A DNA stretch of 10,054 nt. Origin: CG2-30-68-42 sp037440385 (GTDB lineage: Bacteria; Pseudomonadota; Gammaproteobacteria; Burkholderiales; Rhodocyclaceae). Below are positions 1 to 6,295 of this stretch, one piece after another. Each line of letters opens with the position of its first letter. The first letter of the stretch is position 1. Position numbers and translations under genes: made by a program. Under the pieces are notes generated by a model. The model ran no database searches. It was not told where the DNA came from and saw only the letters and a program-made list of their open reading frames with translations. The stretch is from contig JBBIUI010000081.1 in NCBI GenBank assembly GCA_037440385.1, forward strand, positions 1 to 10,054. Direction: 5' to 3'.

Positions 1-644
1 TCGGGCAGCACGAACGGATCGAACGCCGACCAGCGCGGCGGCCACCAGTTCGTCCCGCAACCCGGCAACGCGGTGCACGCGAAACCGGACAGGCTCGCCG
101 CCGTCAGGCCGCCGAGGGCGATCTGCGCGAACAGCAGCACCAGCGCGAGGTGCAGCCACGCCCCGGCGCGCGTGCGCTGCCCGCCGCGCGCTCGCAGCCA
201 GGCGAACAGGGCCAGCATCGCGAAGCCTGCCATCAGATTTCCCAGGGTCACCGCAGGCAGTGTCGAGCCCCCGGACCAGCGCCCCAGCACGGCGAGAAAC
301 ACCGCCAGCGCGAACAGCGCGAGCGCGGCGACTCCTTCCGCCCGCAGCACCGGCCGGTTGCCGACGGACACGGCGCCCAGCGTGACGATCACGAGCAGCG
401 CGGCGAATGCAGCGACGCGGTGCGCGAGCCGCGCCGCGGCCACCGTCGGGCTCGCCGCGGCGGCTGCGCCGCGCCCGGCGCGGGCGTTCTGCCCGTAGCA
501 CTTCACCGGTTCGGCGCAGCCCAGTCCCGCGGCTTCGAGCCGCAGGAAGGCGCTCGCCGCGATGACCATCAGCATCAGCGTCATGCCCAGGCCGCACAGC
601 CGGCGCACCAGCCGCGCCCGGCGCGCCTGCAATTCAGCGGCCAC
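1..644 (-). CDS. CtaA/COX15-family membrane protein, second heme A synthase paralog (3' part outside window)
   Basis: The frame is open from a GTG at 644 to the window edge, giving 214 visible residues. The GTG overlaps the stop of the preceding COX15 gene by 11 bp, which suggests translational coupling. The CtaA fold is visible. A first helix (about 20-36) is followed by the extracellular cysteine pair C43-x5-C49 (GLGCAEPVKCYG). Next come an AHR motif (H75-R76), a helix with H165, and a second cysteine pair C190-x5-C196 (ACTALPGC). In this family the histidines bind heme and the cysteines form loop disulfides. Oddly, the Glu three residues before the first His (E-x-x-H in the neighbouring gene, essential in Bacillus CtaA) is R72 here. 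The protein may therefore lack heme A synthase activity and act in heme handling, or be a degenerate copy. The start is uncertain: TTG at 632 or ATG at 584 are alternatives. Confidence 0.85.
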   Translation of the reverse strand, partial: MAAELQARRARLVRRLCGLGMTLMLMVIAASAFLRLEAAGLGCAEPVKCYGQNARAGRGAAAAASPTVAAARLAHRVAAFAALLVIVTLGAVSVGNRPVLRAEGVAALALFALAVFLAVLGRWSGGSTLPAVTLGNLMAGFAMLALFAWLRARGGQRTRAGAWLHLALVLLFAQIALGGLTAASLSGFACTALPGCGTNWWPPRWSAFDPFVLP

Positions 645-1686
645 CGGGATTCGCGTCGTCGGCGAGGCGCAATTCGTGATTGACCCACAGGGCGACGCCG
701 AACAGCATCATCGCGCCGGCCTGGTGGGCCGCGGCGAGCGGCACCGGCACGACGTACAGCAGCGTCGCGATACCCAGTGCGATCTGCGCGGCGGCCGCAA
801 CCACCAGCAGGCCGCAGGCGAGCCGGGCGGTGCGCGCGAGCCGCAGCGCGCGCGAGCGCAGCCAGAACCACGGGATCGCGATCGCGATCGCCCACGCGAT
901 CAGCCGGTGGTCGAACTGCACGGTGGCCATGTTGTTGAAGAAGTTCAGCGGCCACGGCTCGATCATCAGGAATTCCGGCGGGATGAAATGCCCGTTCATC
1001 AGCGGGAACGTGTTGTAGGCGAGCCCGGCGTGGATGCCGGCGACCAGCGCACCGGACAGCGCCATGACGAGGATCAGCCCGGCGAGCGCCGCGGCGAACC
1101 GTTGCAGCGCGGCAAGCCTCGGGTCGCCCGAGCGCGCGGCGCGCCCGCGCAACAGTCCGAGCGCGGTCCACAACATCAGCCCGAAGACGACGAAGGCGAG
1201 CCCGAGGTGGGCGGCGAGCCGGTACTGGCTCACGCGCGGGTCATCGACCAGACCGCTGCGCACCATGTACCAGCCCATCGCGCCCTGCAGCGCGCCGAGC
1301 GCAAAGATGGCCGCGAGCCGCGGCACGAGCGCGCGTTCGATCGCGCGCGTGAGGATGAAGTACAGGAACGGGATCAGGAACACCGCGCCGATCGACCGGC
1401 CGAGCAGCCGGTGCGCATATTCCCACCAGAAGATGCCGCGGAACTGCTCGATGCTCATCGCATGGTTGACCTGCCGGTACTCGGGCGTGGCCTGGTACTT
1501 CGCGAACAGCTCCTGCCAGTCGGACTGCGACAGCGGCGGCACCGCTCCCACCAGCGGCTGCCATTCGACGATCGACAGGCCCGAATGCGTGAGCCGGGTC
1601 ACGCCGCCGACGACCAGCGTGGCGAACACCATCGCGCAGCATGCGAACAGCCAGGACGCGATTCTCCTGCGTACGGCGAAATTCAT
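634..1686 (-). CDS. ctaA: Heme A synthase, COX15/CtaA family
   Basis: This 350-residue inner-membrane protein is predicted to oxidise the C8 methyl of heme O to the formyl group of heme A. About eight helices form two four-helix halves. Each half carries a histidine pair: H92 (in WWEYAHRLLG) with H160, and H260 (in FDHRL) with H321. The catalytic Glu is present as E89. The opening motif VTRLTHSGLSIVEWQP and the lack of extracellular cysteine pairs place it in the mitochondrial/alphaproteobacterial COX15 type, unlike its downstream paralog. The ATG at 1686 gives a normal family length, although the ribosome binding site is weak. It is divergent from the heme-copper reductase operon, and heme O synthase lies in that operon, so the locus encodes the whole heme B to heme A route. 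This suggests that the adjacent enzyme, or another oxidase in the cell, uses a-type heme. Confidence 0.95.
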   Translation of the reverse strand: MNFAVRRRIASWLFACCAMVFATLVVGGVTRLTHSGLSIVEWQPLVGAVPPLSQSDWQELFAKYQATPEYRQVNHAMSIEQFRGIFWWEYAHRLLGRSIGAVFLIPFLYFILTRAIERALVPRLAAIFALGALQGAMGWYMVRSGLVDDPRVSQYRLAAHLGLAFVVFGLMLWTALGLLRGRAARSGDPRLAALQRFAAALAGLILVMALSGALVAGIHAGLAYNTFPLMNGHFIPPEFLMIEPWPLNFFNNMATVQFDHRLIAWAIAIAIPWFWLRSRALRLARTARLACGLLVVAAAAQIALGIATLLYVVPVPLAAAHQAGAMMLFGVALWVNHELRLADDANPGGR

Positions 1687-1720
1687 GTCGTGCCGGGAGC
1701 CCTGTCGGAAAACGGCGCCG

Positions 1721-1726
1721 ATTATA
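1721..1726 (-). promoter_or_regulatory. Probable -10 element of the COX15 gene
   Basis: The minus strand reads a perfect TATAAT here, about 35 bp before the COX15 ATG at 1686, in otherwise very GC-rich DNA. No TTGACA-like -35 hexamer is seen 16-18 bp upstream, so an activator or a weak -35 is likely. The FNR/DNR-type box at 1785-1798 is about 65 bp away, too far for class II activation in this direction. Confidence 0.45.
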
Positions 1727-1784
1727 GGTCGGCGCGGCGCGGCGGTGCGCGAGCCGCGCCGGCGCGGCAGATTGCCGCAGCCGA

Positions 1785-1798
1785 TTGACCTGAATCAA
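1785..1798 (+). promoter_or_regulatory. FNR/DNR-type (CRP-FNR family) binding site
   Basis: The sequence TTGACCTGAATCAA matches the TTGAT-N4-ATCAA consensus of FNR, ANR and DNR/NnrR regulators with one half-site change (TTGAC for TTGAT). Its centre is at 1791.5. With the -10-like TAACTT at 1822-1827 the predicted start point is about 1833, which puts the box at about -41.5, the class II activator position. It lies in the intergenic region between COX15 and the reductase operon and points toward the operon. Which regulator binds (oxygen-sensing FNR or NO-sensing DNR/NnrR) cannot be told from the box. Confidence 0.75.
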
Positions 1799-1821
1799 TT
1801 ACTTCGCGAGGGCCCCCGGCG

Positions 1822-1827
1822 TAACTT
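1822..1827 (+). promoter_or_regulatory. Probable -10 element of the reductase operon
   Basis: The hexamer TAACTT lies 23 bp after the right edge of the FNR/DNR-type box, the spacing expected of a class II FNR-dependent promoter. No separate -35 is present, because the box covers that position. Transcription would start near 1833, leaving a leader of about 54 nt before the ATG at 1887. Confidence 0.5.
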
Positions 1828-1886
1828 TGGCGCGCCGGACGGATGGCGTTTGGCGCCACCCGCGGCACGAACGAAGGAGGAGCACG

Positions 1887-2057
1887 ATGAGCGACCCCGT
1901 TGAAGAATCCGCAGGCGAAGAACCCGAACGCATTCCCGTCATGCAACAGGTGCTGGACAACCCGTTCCTGCTGCTGTTCCTCGGGATCGTGTTCCCCACC
2001 GTGATCTACATACTGTGGGGCGTCATGGAAATCGCGTCCGTTCCGGTGGCCAGGTGA
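1887..2057 (+). CDS. Small single-helix membrane protein, possible accessory subunit of the heme-copper reductase
   Basis: The 56-residue protein has an acidic N-terminal stretch (residues 1-17, rich in Glu and Asp) and one hydrophobic helix (about 27-50). The start at 1887 is fixed by a strong ribosome binding site AAGGAGG at 1874-1880. A longer reading from TTG at 1827 would begin upstream of the predicted transcript start. It is the first gene of the operon, 36 bp before subunit II. Its size, topology and place resemble small one-helix subunits of B-family enzymes, such as subunit IIa of the Thermus ba3 oxidase, but I see no diagnostic motif. Its role as a structural subunit is inferred from context only; an assembly role is equally possible. 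Confidence 0.8.
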   Translation: MSDPVEESAGEEPERIPVMQQVLDNPFLLLFLGIVFPTVIYILWGVMEIASVPVAR

Positions 2058-2093
2058 CCGGAACGCTGCACCGCCTATCCAGGGAGTGATGTC

Positions 2094-2633
2094 ATGAGCG
2101 CAATTCTGCCGCCTGCAGCAACCAACTGGTGGAAGCAACCCATCGGCAAGCAGGAACTGATCATGATCGTGCTGGCGCTGTTGTGGTCGCTGTTCATGTT
2201 CTTCTTCATGATCTACTGGCACATCAACGGCCGTCAGAACCTGTCGAACGAGAAATACAAGACCACCGCGGCGATGTTCGCCGCCAAGGCCGAGCAGATG
2301 GTCAAGCAGTACCAGGTGCGCACGGAGACCGATCTGCAGGTGCCGGTGGTCAAGCCGCCGGTGGGCAGCGACGTCTATCTGATCGCGCGGATGTGGAACT
2401 GGTGGCCGATCCTCGAGCTGGAGGCCGGCAAGACCTACAAGCTGCACGTCAGCTCGATGGACTACCTGCACGGCTTCTCGCTGCAGCCGGTCAACATCAA
2501 CATCGAGATCGTGCCGGGCTATGAGCACGTCATCAAGCTGACGCCGGACAAGCCGGGAATCTATTCGCTGGTGTGCAACGAGTTCTGCGGCATCGGCCAT
2601 CACACGATGCTGGGCCGCATCTACGTGAAGTGA
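2094..2633 (+). CDS. Heme-copper reductase subunit II with CuA site (NorS/CoxB-like)
   Basis: This 179-residue protein has one N-terminal membrane helix (about 21-42) followed by a periplasmic cupredoxin domain. The binuclear CuA ligands are complete: H126 (MDYLHGF), then C161-N-E163-F-C165-x3-H169-x2-M172 (CNEFCGIGHHTM). CuA takes electrons from a soluble cytochrome c or cupredoxin and passes them to the low-spin heme of subunit I. It is short, with a single helix, as in B-family (ba3-type) enzymes rather than the two-helix subunit II of aa3 oxidases. The ATG at 2094 follows GGGAG at 2082-2086. Subunit I starts 10 bp after the stop. Given the subunit I active site, it is probably the CuA subunit of a nitric oxide reductase (norS in ammonia oxidisers). 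An automated annotation would call it cytochrome c oxidase subunit II. Confidence 0.95.
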   Translation: MSAILPPAATNWWKQPIGKQELIMIVLALLWSLFMFFFMIYWHINGRQNLSNEKYKTTAAMFAAKAEQMVKQYQVRTETDLQVPVVKPPVGSDVYLIARMWNWWPILELEAGKTYKLHVSSMDYLHGFSLQPVNINIEIVPGYEHVIKLTPDKPGIYSLVCNEFCGIGHHTMLGRIYVK

Positions 2634-2643
2634 GGGGACAGAC

Positions 2644-4338
2644 ATGACGACAACCTACCGTACCTGCCCGCGCACCGGACTGCAGTTCGACACCCAGGCC
2701 GAGCGTCTGATGCGCTTCAATGCGGTCGCGGCGGTGCTCTCGATGGTCATGGGAGGCATCACCGCGATCCTGGTCGCGCTCACGCGCTGGCCGGCGATCA
2801 AGCTGCTGCCTGCCGACCAGTTCTATCAGGTGCTGACCCTGCACGGCGTCAACATGCTGCTGTTCTGGATCATCTTCTTCGAGATCGCCGTGCTGTACTT
2901 CTGCTCCTCGACCCTGCTGCGCTGCCGGCTGGCGACCCCGCGCATCGCCTGGCTGGCATTCGCGCTGATGGTGATCGGCGCGATCACGACCAACGTCGCG
3001 ATCTTCCAGGGCGGATCCACGGTGATGTTCACCGCGTATGTGCCGATGGTGGCGCAGCCGCACTTCTACCTCGGGCTGATCCTGTTCGCGGTGGGTGCGC
3101 TGCTCGGCTGCTTCATCTTCCTGGGCACGCTGGTGGTGGCGAAGAACGAACGCACCTACGAGGGCTCGATCCCGCTGGTCACCTTCGGCGCGCTGACCGC
3201 CTGCATCATCGCGATCTTCACGATCGCCTCGGGGGCGATCATCCTGATCCCGACCTTCCTGTGGTCGGTCGGCTACATCAAGGAGATCGACGCGCAGATG
3301 TACCGGCTGGTGTTCTGGGCGATGGGCCACAGCTCGCAGCAGATCAACGTGGCCGCCCACGTGTCGGTGTGGTATGCGGTCGCCGCGGTCGCGTTCGGCG
3401 CCAAGCCGCTGTCCGAGAAGGTGTCGCGCTCGGCGTTCCTGCTCTACATCCTGTTCTTGCAGCTCGCCTCGGCCCACCACCTGCTCGTCGATCCGGGCGT
3501 GAGCTCCGAGTGGAAGGTGCTCAACACCTCCTACTTCATGTACGCCGCGGTGCTCGCGTCGATGATCCACGGCTTCACGGTGCCGGGCGCGATCGAGGCG
3601 GCGCAACGCGAGAAGGGCTACACGCACGGCCTGTTCGAATGGCTGCGCAAGGCGCCCTGGGGCAACCCGGCGTTCTCGGGCACGTTCATCTCGCTGGTGG
3701 GTTTCGGCTTCCTCGGAGGGATTTCGGGCGTCGTGCTCGGGGCCGAACAGCTCAATCTGCTGATGCACAACACCTACTACGTGCCGGGTCACTTCCATGC
3801 GACGGTCGTCATCGGAACCACGCTGGCGTTCATGGCGCTGACCTACTTCCTGATCCCGACGCTGTTCAAGCGGGAAGTCATCCTGCCGGGAGTCGCGAAG
3901 TTCCAGCCCTACATCTTCGGCCTGTCGATGTACGTCATGGTGCTGGTGATGATGGGCGCGGGCACGCTGGGGGTGTCGCGCCGGCACTGGGACATGGCGT
4001 TCTCCGGTGCGCCGTTCCAGTACGAATGGCCCGGCGCCGCCTACCTGATGATGGGGCTCGCGGGCATGGCCGCTGTCGTGGCCGTCATCGGCGGCGTCCT
4101 GTGGGTGCTGCTCGTCGTCGGCTCGATCCTGTTCGGCAAGAAGCTCGAGGAGGGCACGCTGTCGGCGAAGCCGACGCAGCTCAAGATGCCCGTCGCGACG
4201 AGCCTGTCGGGTCACGGTGACGCGGCCGCCCACAACGTTCCGGGGACGGTCGTGCTCAGCATGGTGCTGCTGGTGGCGTTCGTGCTGTACTACTTCGTGA
4301 ACTGGAAGTACCTGTCCGAAGTATGGCCGCTGGGCTGA
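2644..4338 (+). CDS. B-family heme-copper oxidoreductase subunit I, predicted nitric oxide reductase (eNOR/sNOR-like, NorY)
   Basis: This 564-residue protein of about 13 helices is the catalytic subunit. All six histidines align with Thermus ba3: H67 and H385 (low-spin heme), H383 (high-spin heme), and H229, H278 and H279 (copper or iron B site), in the motifs LTLHGVN, MGHSSQQ, ASAHHLLVDPG and HNTYYVPGHFH. In oxygen reductases of this family a tyrosine four residues after the first CuB histidine is cross-linked to it; here that position is Q233. Loss of this tyrosine is a hallmark of NO reductases in the superfamily. The predicted reaction is 2 NO + 2 e- + 2 H+ to N2O + H2O, with electrons arriving through CuA. 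The Thermus K-channel Tyr248 is matched by Y244. The start ATG follows GAGGGGA at 2632-2638. Oxygen reduction cannot be fully excluded without biochemistry. Confidence 0.93.
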   Translation: MTTTYRTCPRTGLQFDTQAERLMRFNAVAAVLSMVMGGITAILVALTRWPAIKLLPADQFYQVLTLHGVNMLLFWIIFFEIAVLYFCSSTLLRCRLATPRIAWLAFALMVIGAITTNVAIFQGGSTVMFTAYVPMVAQPHFYLGLILFAVGALLGCFIFLGTLVVAKNERTYEGSIPLVTFGALTACIIAIFTIASGAIILIPTFLWSVGYIKEIDAQMYRLVFWAMGHSSQQINVAAHVSVWYAVAAVAFGAKPLSEKVSRSAFLLYILFLQLASAHHLLVDPGVSSEWKVLNTSYFMYAAVLASMIHGFTVPGAIEAAQREKGYTHGLFEWLRKAPWGNPAFSGTFISLVGFGFLGGISGVVLGAEQLNLLMHNTYYVPGHFHATVVIGTTLAFMALTYFLIPTLFKREVILPGVAKFQPYIFGLSMYVMVLVMMGAGTLGVSRRHWDMAFSGAPFQYEWPGAAYLMMGLAGMAAVVAVIGGVLWVLLVVGSILFGKKLEEGTLSAKPTQLKMPVATSLSGHGDAAAHNVPGTVVLSMVLLVAFVLYYFVNWKYLSEVWPLG

Positions 4339-4343
4339 ACCGA

Positions 4344-4378
4344 TGCGTGCGGGCCGCGTGCGGCGCGGCCCGTGCGCG
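4344..4378 (+). other. Strong GC-rich stem-loop between subunit I and ctaB
   Basis: A perfect 9-bp inverted repeat (4350-4358 with 4364-4372) surrounds a 5-nt loop. With G-U pairs the stem extends outward to about 4344 and 4378. It starts six bases after the subunit I stop. No T-run follows, so it is not a standard terminator. It more likely protects or processes the upstream mRNA, or partly attenuates ctaB and the SCO gene relative to the structural subunits. Confidence 0.5.
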
Positions 4379-4425
4379 GTTCGTCCGTTTCCCGGCAACT
4401 TCACGCGCGGGGAAATCATGAGCAC

Positions 4426-4431
4426 GGGAGG
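4426..4431 (+). promoter_or_regulatory. Ribosome binding site deciding the ctaB start
   Basis: GGGAGG lies 7 nt before the ATG at 4439 and is the best Shine-Dalgarno match in this region. The in-frame ATG at 4418 has only the weaker GGGGA at 4409-4413, 4 nt upstream of it. This favours 4439, and both starts may be used. Confidence 0.55.
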
Positions 4432-4438
4432 CAGGGCA

Positions 4439-5329
4439 ATGGCGACTATGCTCGAAGGCCGTCGGGTGGCCCCCGGGATGCTGCGAGCCGTCCTCGGGTT
4501 GTTCAAGCTGCGCATCGGGTTCGTCATCACCTTTACGGCGCTCGCCGGACTCGCGGTGACGCCGGGCGCCGCGCTCGGCGCATGGCAAACCGCGATGCTG
4601 GCGCTCGCGGTGCTGGTGTCCTCGGCCAGTGCAGGCGCGTTCAACCAGTACTACGAGCACGATCTGGACCGTGCGATGTCGCGTACCCGCAGCCGCGCGT
4701 TCGTGACCGGCGCGCTGACGCACGGCCCTGCCTGGCTCGCGCTGATCCTCGCGTTGCTGTCGCTGTCGGTCGCGGCGGCCTGGTACGCACTCAACGCGTG
4801 GAGTGCGCTGTACGTCTTCCTCGGTGCGTTCTTCTACGCGGTCGTCTATACGGTGTGGCTGAAGCGGCGCACGTGGCTGAACATCGTCATCGGGGGGCTC
4901 GCCGGAAGCTGGTCGGTGCTGGCCGGATCGGCCGCGGCCGACCCGGCGCTGGGCGCCGTGCCGCTGCTGCTCGCGCTGGTTCTGTTCCTGTGGACACCGC
5001 CGCATTTCTGGTCGCTCGCCATCGCGTTCCGCGAGGACTATGCCGCGGCGAACGTTCCGATGCTGCCGGTCGTGGTCGGCGAGAAGCGTGCCGCGCTCGC
5101 GATCTTCCTCGGTACCTGCGTGCTGGTCGCGGTGTCGCTGGCACCGGCGGCCTTCGGCATGGGCGCGATCTATGCGGTTGCCGCGGCCGCGGGCGGCGGG
5201 CTCTTCGTCTACCGCGCGTGGCGGCTGTGGCGGGAACCGTCGCGGCATTCGGCGATGGTGTGCTTCCACGCGTCGCTCGCCCAGCTCACGCTGGTGCTGT
5301 GCGGGGCGATGCTCGACGCGTGGCTGTGA
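4439..5329 (+). CDS. ctaB: Heme O synthase (protoheme IX farnesyltransferase)
   Basis: This 296-residue UbiA-superfamily membrane prenyltransferase attaches farnesyl to heme B, giving heme O, the precursor of heme A. The polyprenyl-diphosphate motif is NQYYEHDLDRAMSRT: N69-x3-E73-x3-D77, so the first aspartate of the usual N-x3-D-x3-D is Glu. The second conserved region reads YTVWLKRRTWLNIVIGG (138-153), followed by LFLWTPPHFWSLAIAFREDY (182-201). Both are typical of CtaB/CyoE. About nine helices are seen, a normal length. The in-frame ATG at 4418 would add seven residues. Its position between the catalytic subunit and the SCO gene suggests the reductase needs O- or A-type heme. The last 4 bp (GTGA) overlap the start of the SCO gene. 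Confidence 0.95.
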   Translation: MATMLEGRRVAPGMLRAVLGLFKLRIGFVITFTALAGLAVTPGAALGAWQTAMLALAVLVSSASAGAFNQYYEHDLDRAMSRTRSRAFVTGALTHGPAWLALILALLSLSVAAAWYALNAWSALYVFLGAFFYAVVYTVWLKRRTWLNIVIGGLAGSWSVLAGSAAADPALGAVPLLLALVLFLWTPPHFWSLAIAFREDYAAANVPMLPVVVGEKRAALAIFLGTCVLVAVSLAPAAFGMGAIYAVAAAAGGGLFVYRAWRLWREPSRHSAMVCFHASLAQLTLVLCGAMLDAWL

Positions 5330-6186
5330 GCGCGTGCGCACGGCTGAGCACCGCGATCCTCGCCGTGCTGTGTCTGGGGGCCGGCCACGCGCCGGCGCAG
5401 GACATCGCGCGGTCGGGTCCGGCAGCGCCGGACTCGGGCGCGATACCGACCCAACTGGATCGGGAAGCCGCGCTTCGCCGCTCGCAGGATGCGGTGGGCC
5501 GGGCGGTCGGCGATTTCACGCTGCTCGATCGACACGGGCGCCCGGTGCGCCTCGCCGATTACCGCGGCAAGCCGCTGCTGGTGAGCTTCATCTATACGGG
5601 CTGCTTCTCGGCCTGTCCCACCTCGACGCGCAACCTCGCCGCGGCCATCGAGCAGGCCAACCGGGTGCTCGGCCCGGGACGCTTCAACGTCGTCAGCATA
5701 GGCTTCAACCAGCCCTTCGATTCTCCCGAAGCGATGGCGGCGTTCGCGCGAAAGCACCGCATCGTGGCACCGAACTGGGAGTTTCTCAGTCCGCCGCAGC
5801 GGTTCGTCGAGGCGCTGACCGGGAACTTCGGCTTCAGTTTCGTCGCGACACCTGCGGGGTTCGACCACGTCACGCAGGTCGCCATCGTCGATGCGGGCGG
5901 CATCATCCGGCGCCAGGTCTATGGCGAGAAGCCCGACACGGCCGACCTGGTCGAGCCGATCAAGCGGATGGTGACGGGCGCAGCCCTGCCGAGCAGCACC
6001 GGCACGGTGCGCGAGCTGCTCGATCGCGTGCGCATCCTGTGCTCGGTGTACGACGCAACCAGCGGCGAGTACCGCGTCAGTTACGCTTTCGTCATCGAGA
6101 TCGCCGCTTTCCTCGTGTTCTTCTTCGGCACGCTCGCCTTCGTCTGGCGCGAACTGCGCAGGCACCGGCAGCTCGGGAACTCCTGA
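5326..6186 (+). CDS. SCO/SenC-family copper chaperone with C-terminal membrane anchor
   Basis: This 286-residue protein begins at a GTG that overlaps the ctaB stop (GTGA), a typical coupled start. The signal sequence (1-24) ends in an A-x-A site. The thioredoxin-like SCO domain (about 55-217) has the copper motif C93-x3-C97 (YTGCFSACP) and distal ligand H181 (FDHVTQVAIVD). SCO proteins metallate CuA sites in the periplasm, so the CuA subunit encoded 2.7 kb upstream is the obvious client. It is larger than ordinary SCOs because of an added C-terminal region: a Cys at 239, then a membrane helix (about 254-273) and a basic end (RRHRQ). The protein is thus probably tethered at its C terminus, and at both ends if the signal is not cleaved. 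The presence of a senC gene after the reductase subunits matches the norSY-senC arrangement known from ammonia oxidisers. Confidence 0.93.
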   Translation: MSACARLSTAILAVLCLGAGHAPAQDIARSGPAAPDSGAIPTQLDREAALRRSQDAVGRAVGDFTLLDRHGRPVRLADYRGKPLLVSFIYTGCFSACPTSTRNLAAAIEQANRVLGPGRFNVVSIGFNQPFDSPEAMAAFARKHRIVAPNWEFLSPPQRFVEALTGNFGFSFVATPAGFDHVTQVAIVDAGGIIRRQVYGEKPDTADLVEPIKRMVTGAALPSSTGTVRELLDRVRILCSVYDATSGEYRVSYAFVIEIAAFLVFFFGTLAFVWRELRRHRQLGNS

Positions 6187-6205
6187 CGGCGCGGCGCACG
6201 ATGTC

Positions 6206-6231
6206 GCGCGCTTGACCGGGGTCAAGCGCGC
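6206..6231 (+). promoter_or_regulatory. FNR/DNR-type site inside a longer perfect palindrome
   Basis: The core TTGACCGGGGTCAA at 6212-6225 fits TTGAC-N4-GTCAA. It is extended by six further complementary bases on each side, giving 11-bp arms (6206-6216 and 6221-6231) around CGGG. The centre is at 6218.5, exactly 41.5 bp before the start point predicted from the -10-like TAACAT at 6248-6253, again the class II activator position. It stands 20 bp after the SCO stop. As RNA it could also fold as a hairpin that ends or slows transcription of the upstream operon, but no T-run follows. Confidence 0.65.
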
Positions 6232-6247
6232 CGGGCGCCGCGGCGGC

Positions 6248-6253
6248 TAACAT
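6248..6253 (+). promoter_or_regulatory. Probable -10 element of the cytochrome b operon
   Basis: TAACAT (four of six bases matching TATAAT) lies 22 bp downstream of the FNR/DNR-type core. That matches the arrangement upstream of 1887 to within one base. Transcription would start at about 6260, leaving a 36-nt leader before the GTG at 6296. Confidence 0.5.
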
Positions 6254-6295
6254 CGCTGCCAGTGAGCCAGGCGCCGGCGCGCCCGAGCATCCAAC

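Noticed and set aside
873..892. Short tandem repeat of GATCGC containing GCGATCGC.
   Set aside because: It encodes the Ala-Ile run of a COX15 membrane helix (WAIAIAIPW). Codon bias explains it, and no similar repeat is seen elsewhere.
1457..1485. TTGACCTGCCGG within COX15 as another FNR-like site.
   Set aside because: Only one half-site is present, with no matching RTCAA half, and it is inside coding sequence.
562..1788. Long plus-strand open frame over the COX15 gene.
   Set aside because: Its composition is dominated by Arg, Gln, Glu and His, the usual shadow of a GC-rich membrane protein gene. The minus strand holds a complete COX15.
1827..1886. N-terminal extension of the 56-residue protein from a TTG at 1827.
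   Set aside because: It would be Arg-rich, lies upstream of the predicted transcript start near 1833, and the AAGGAGG at 1874-1880 clearly serves the ATG at 1887.
2094..4338. Ordinary aa3 or cbb3 cytochrome oxidase.
   Set aside because: Subunit II has CuA, which cbb3 lacks. The histidine layout is B-family, not A-family. The oxygen-reductase tyrosine is absent four residues after the CuB histidine, and I see none at the C-family position in the next helix.
2533..4644. A very long antisense open frame (about 700 codons) across the subunit I gene.
   Set aside because: It is a product of high GC content and strong codon bias on the plus strand. Its translation is Arg/His/Asp-rich with no domain, while the plus strand encodes an unmistakable heme-copper subunit.
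6206..6231. The palindrome as a rho-independent terminator of the upstream operon.
   Set aside because: No T-run follows, and the core and its -41.5 spacing to a -10 fit an FNR/DNR site better. A secondary terminator-like role is not excluded.
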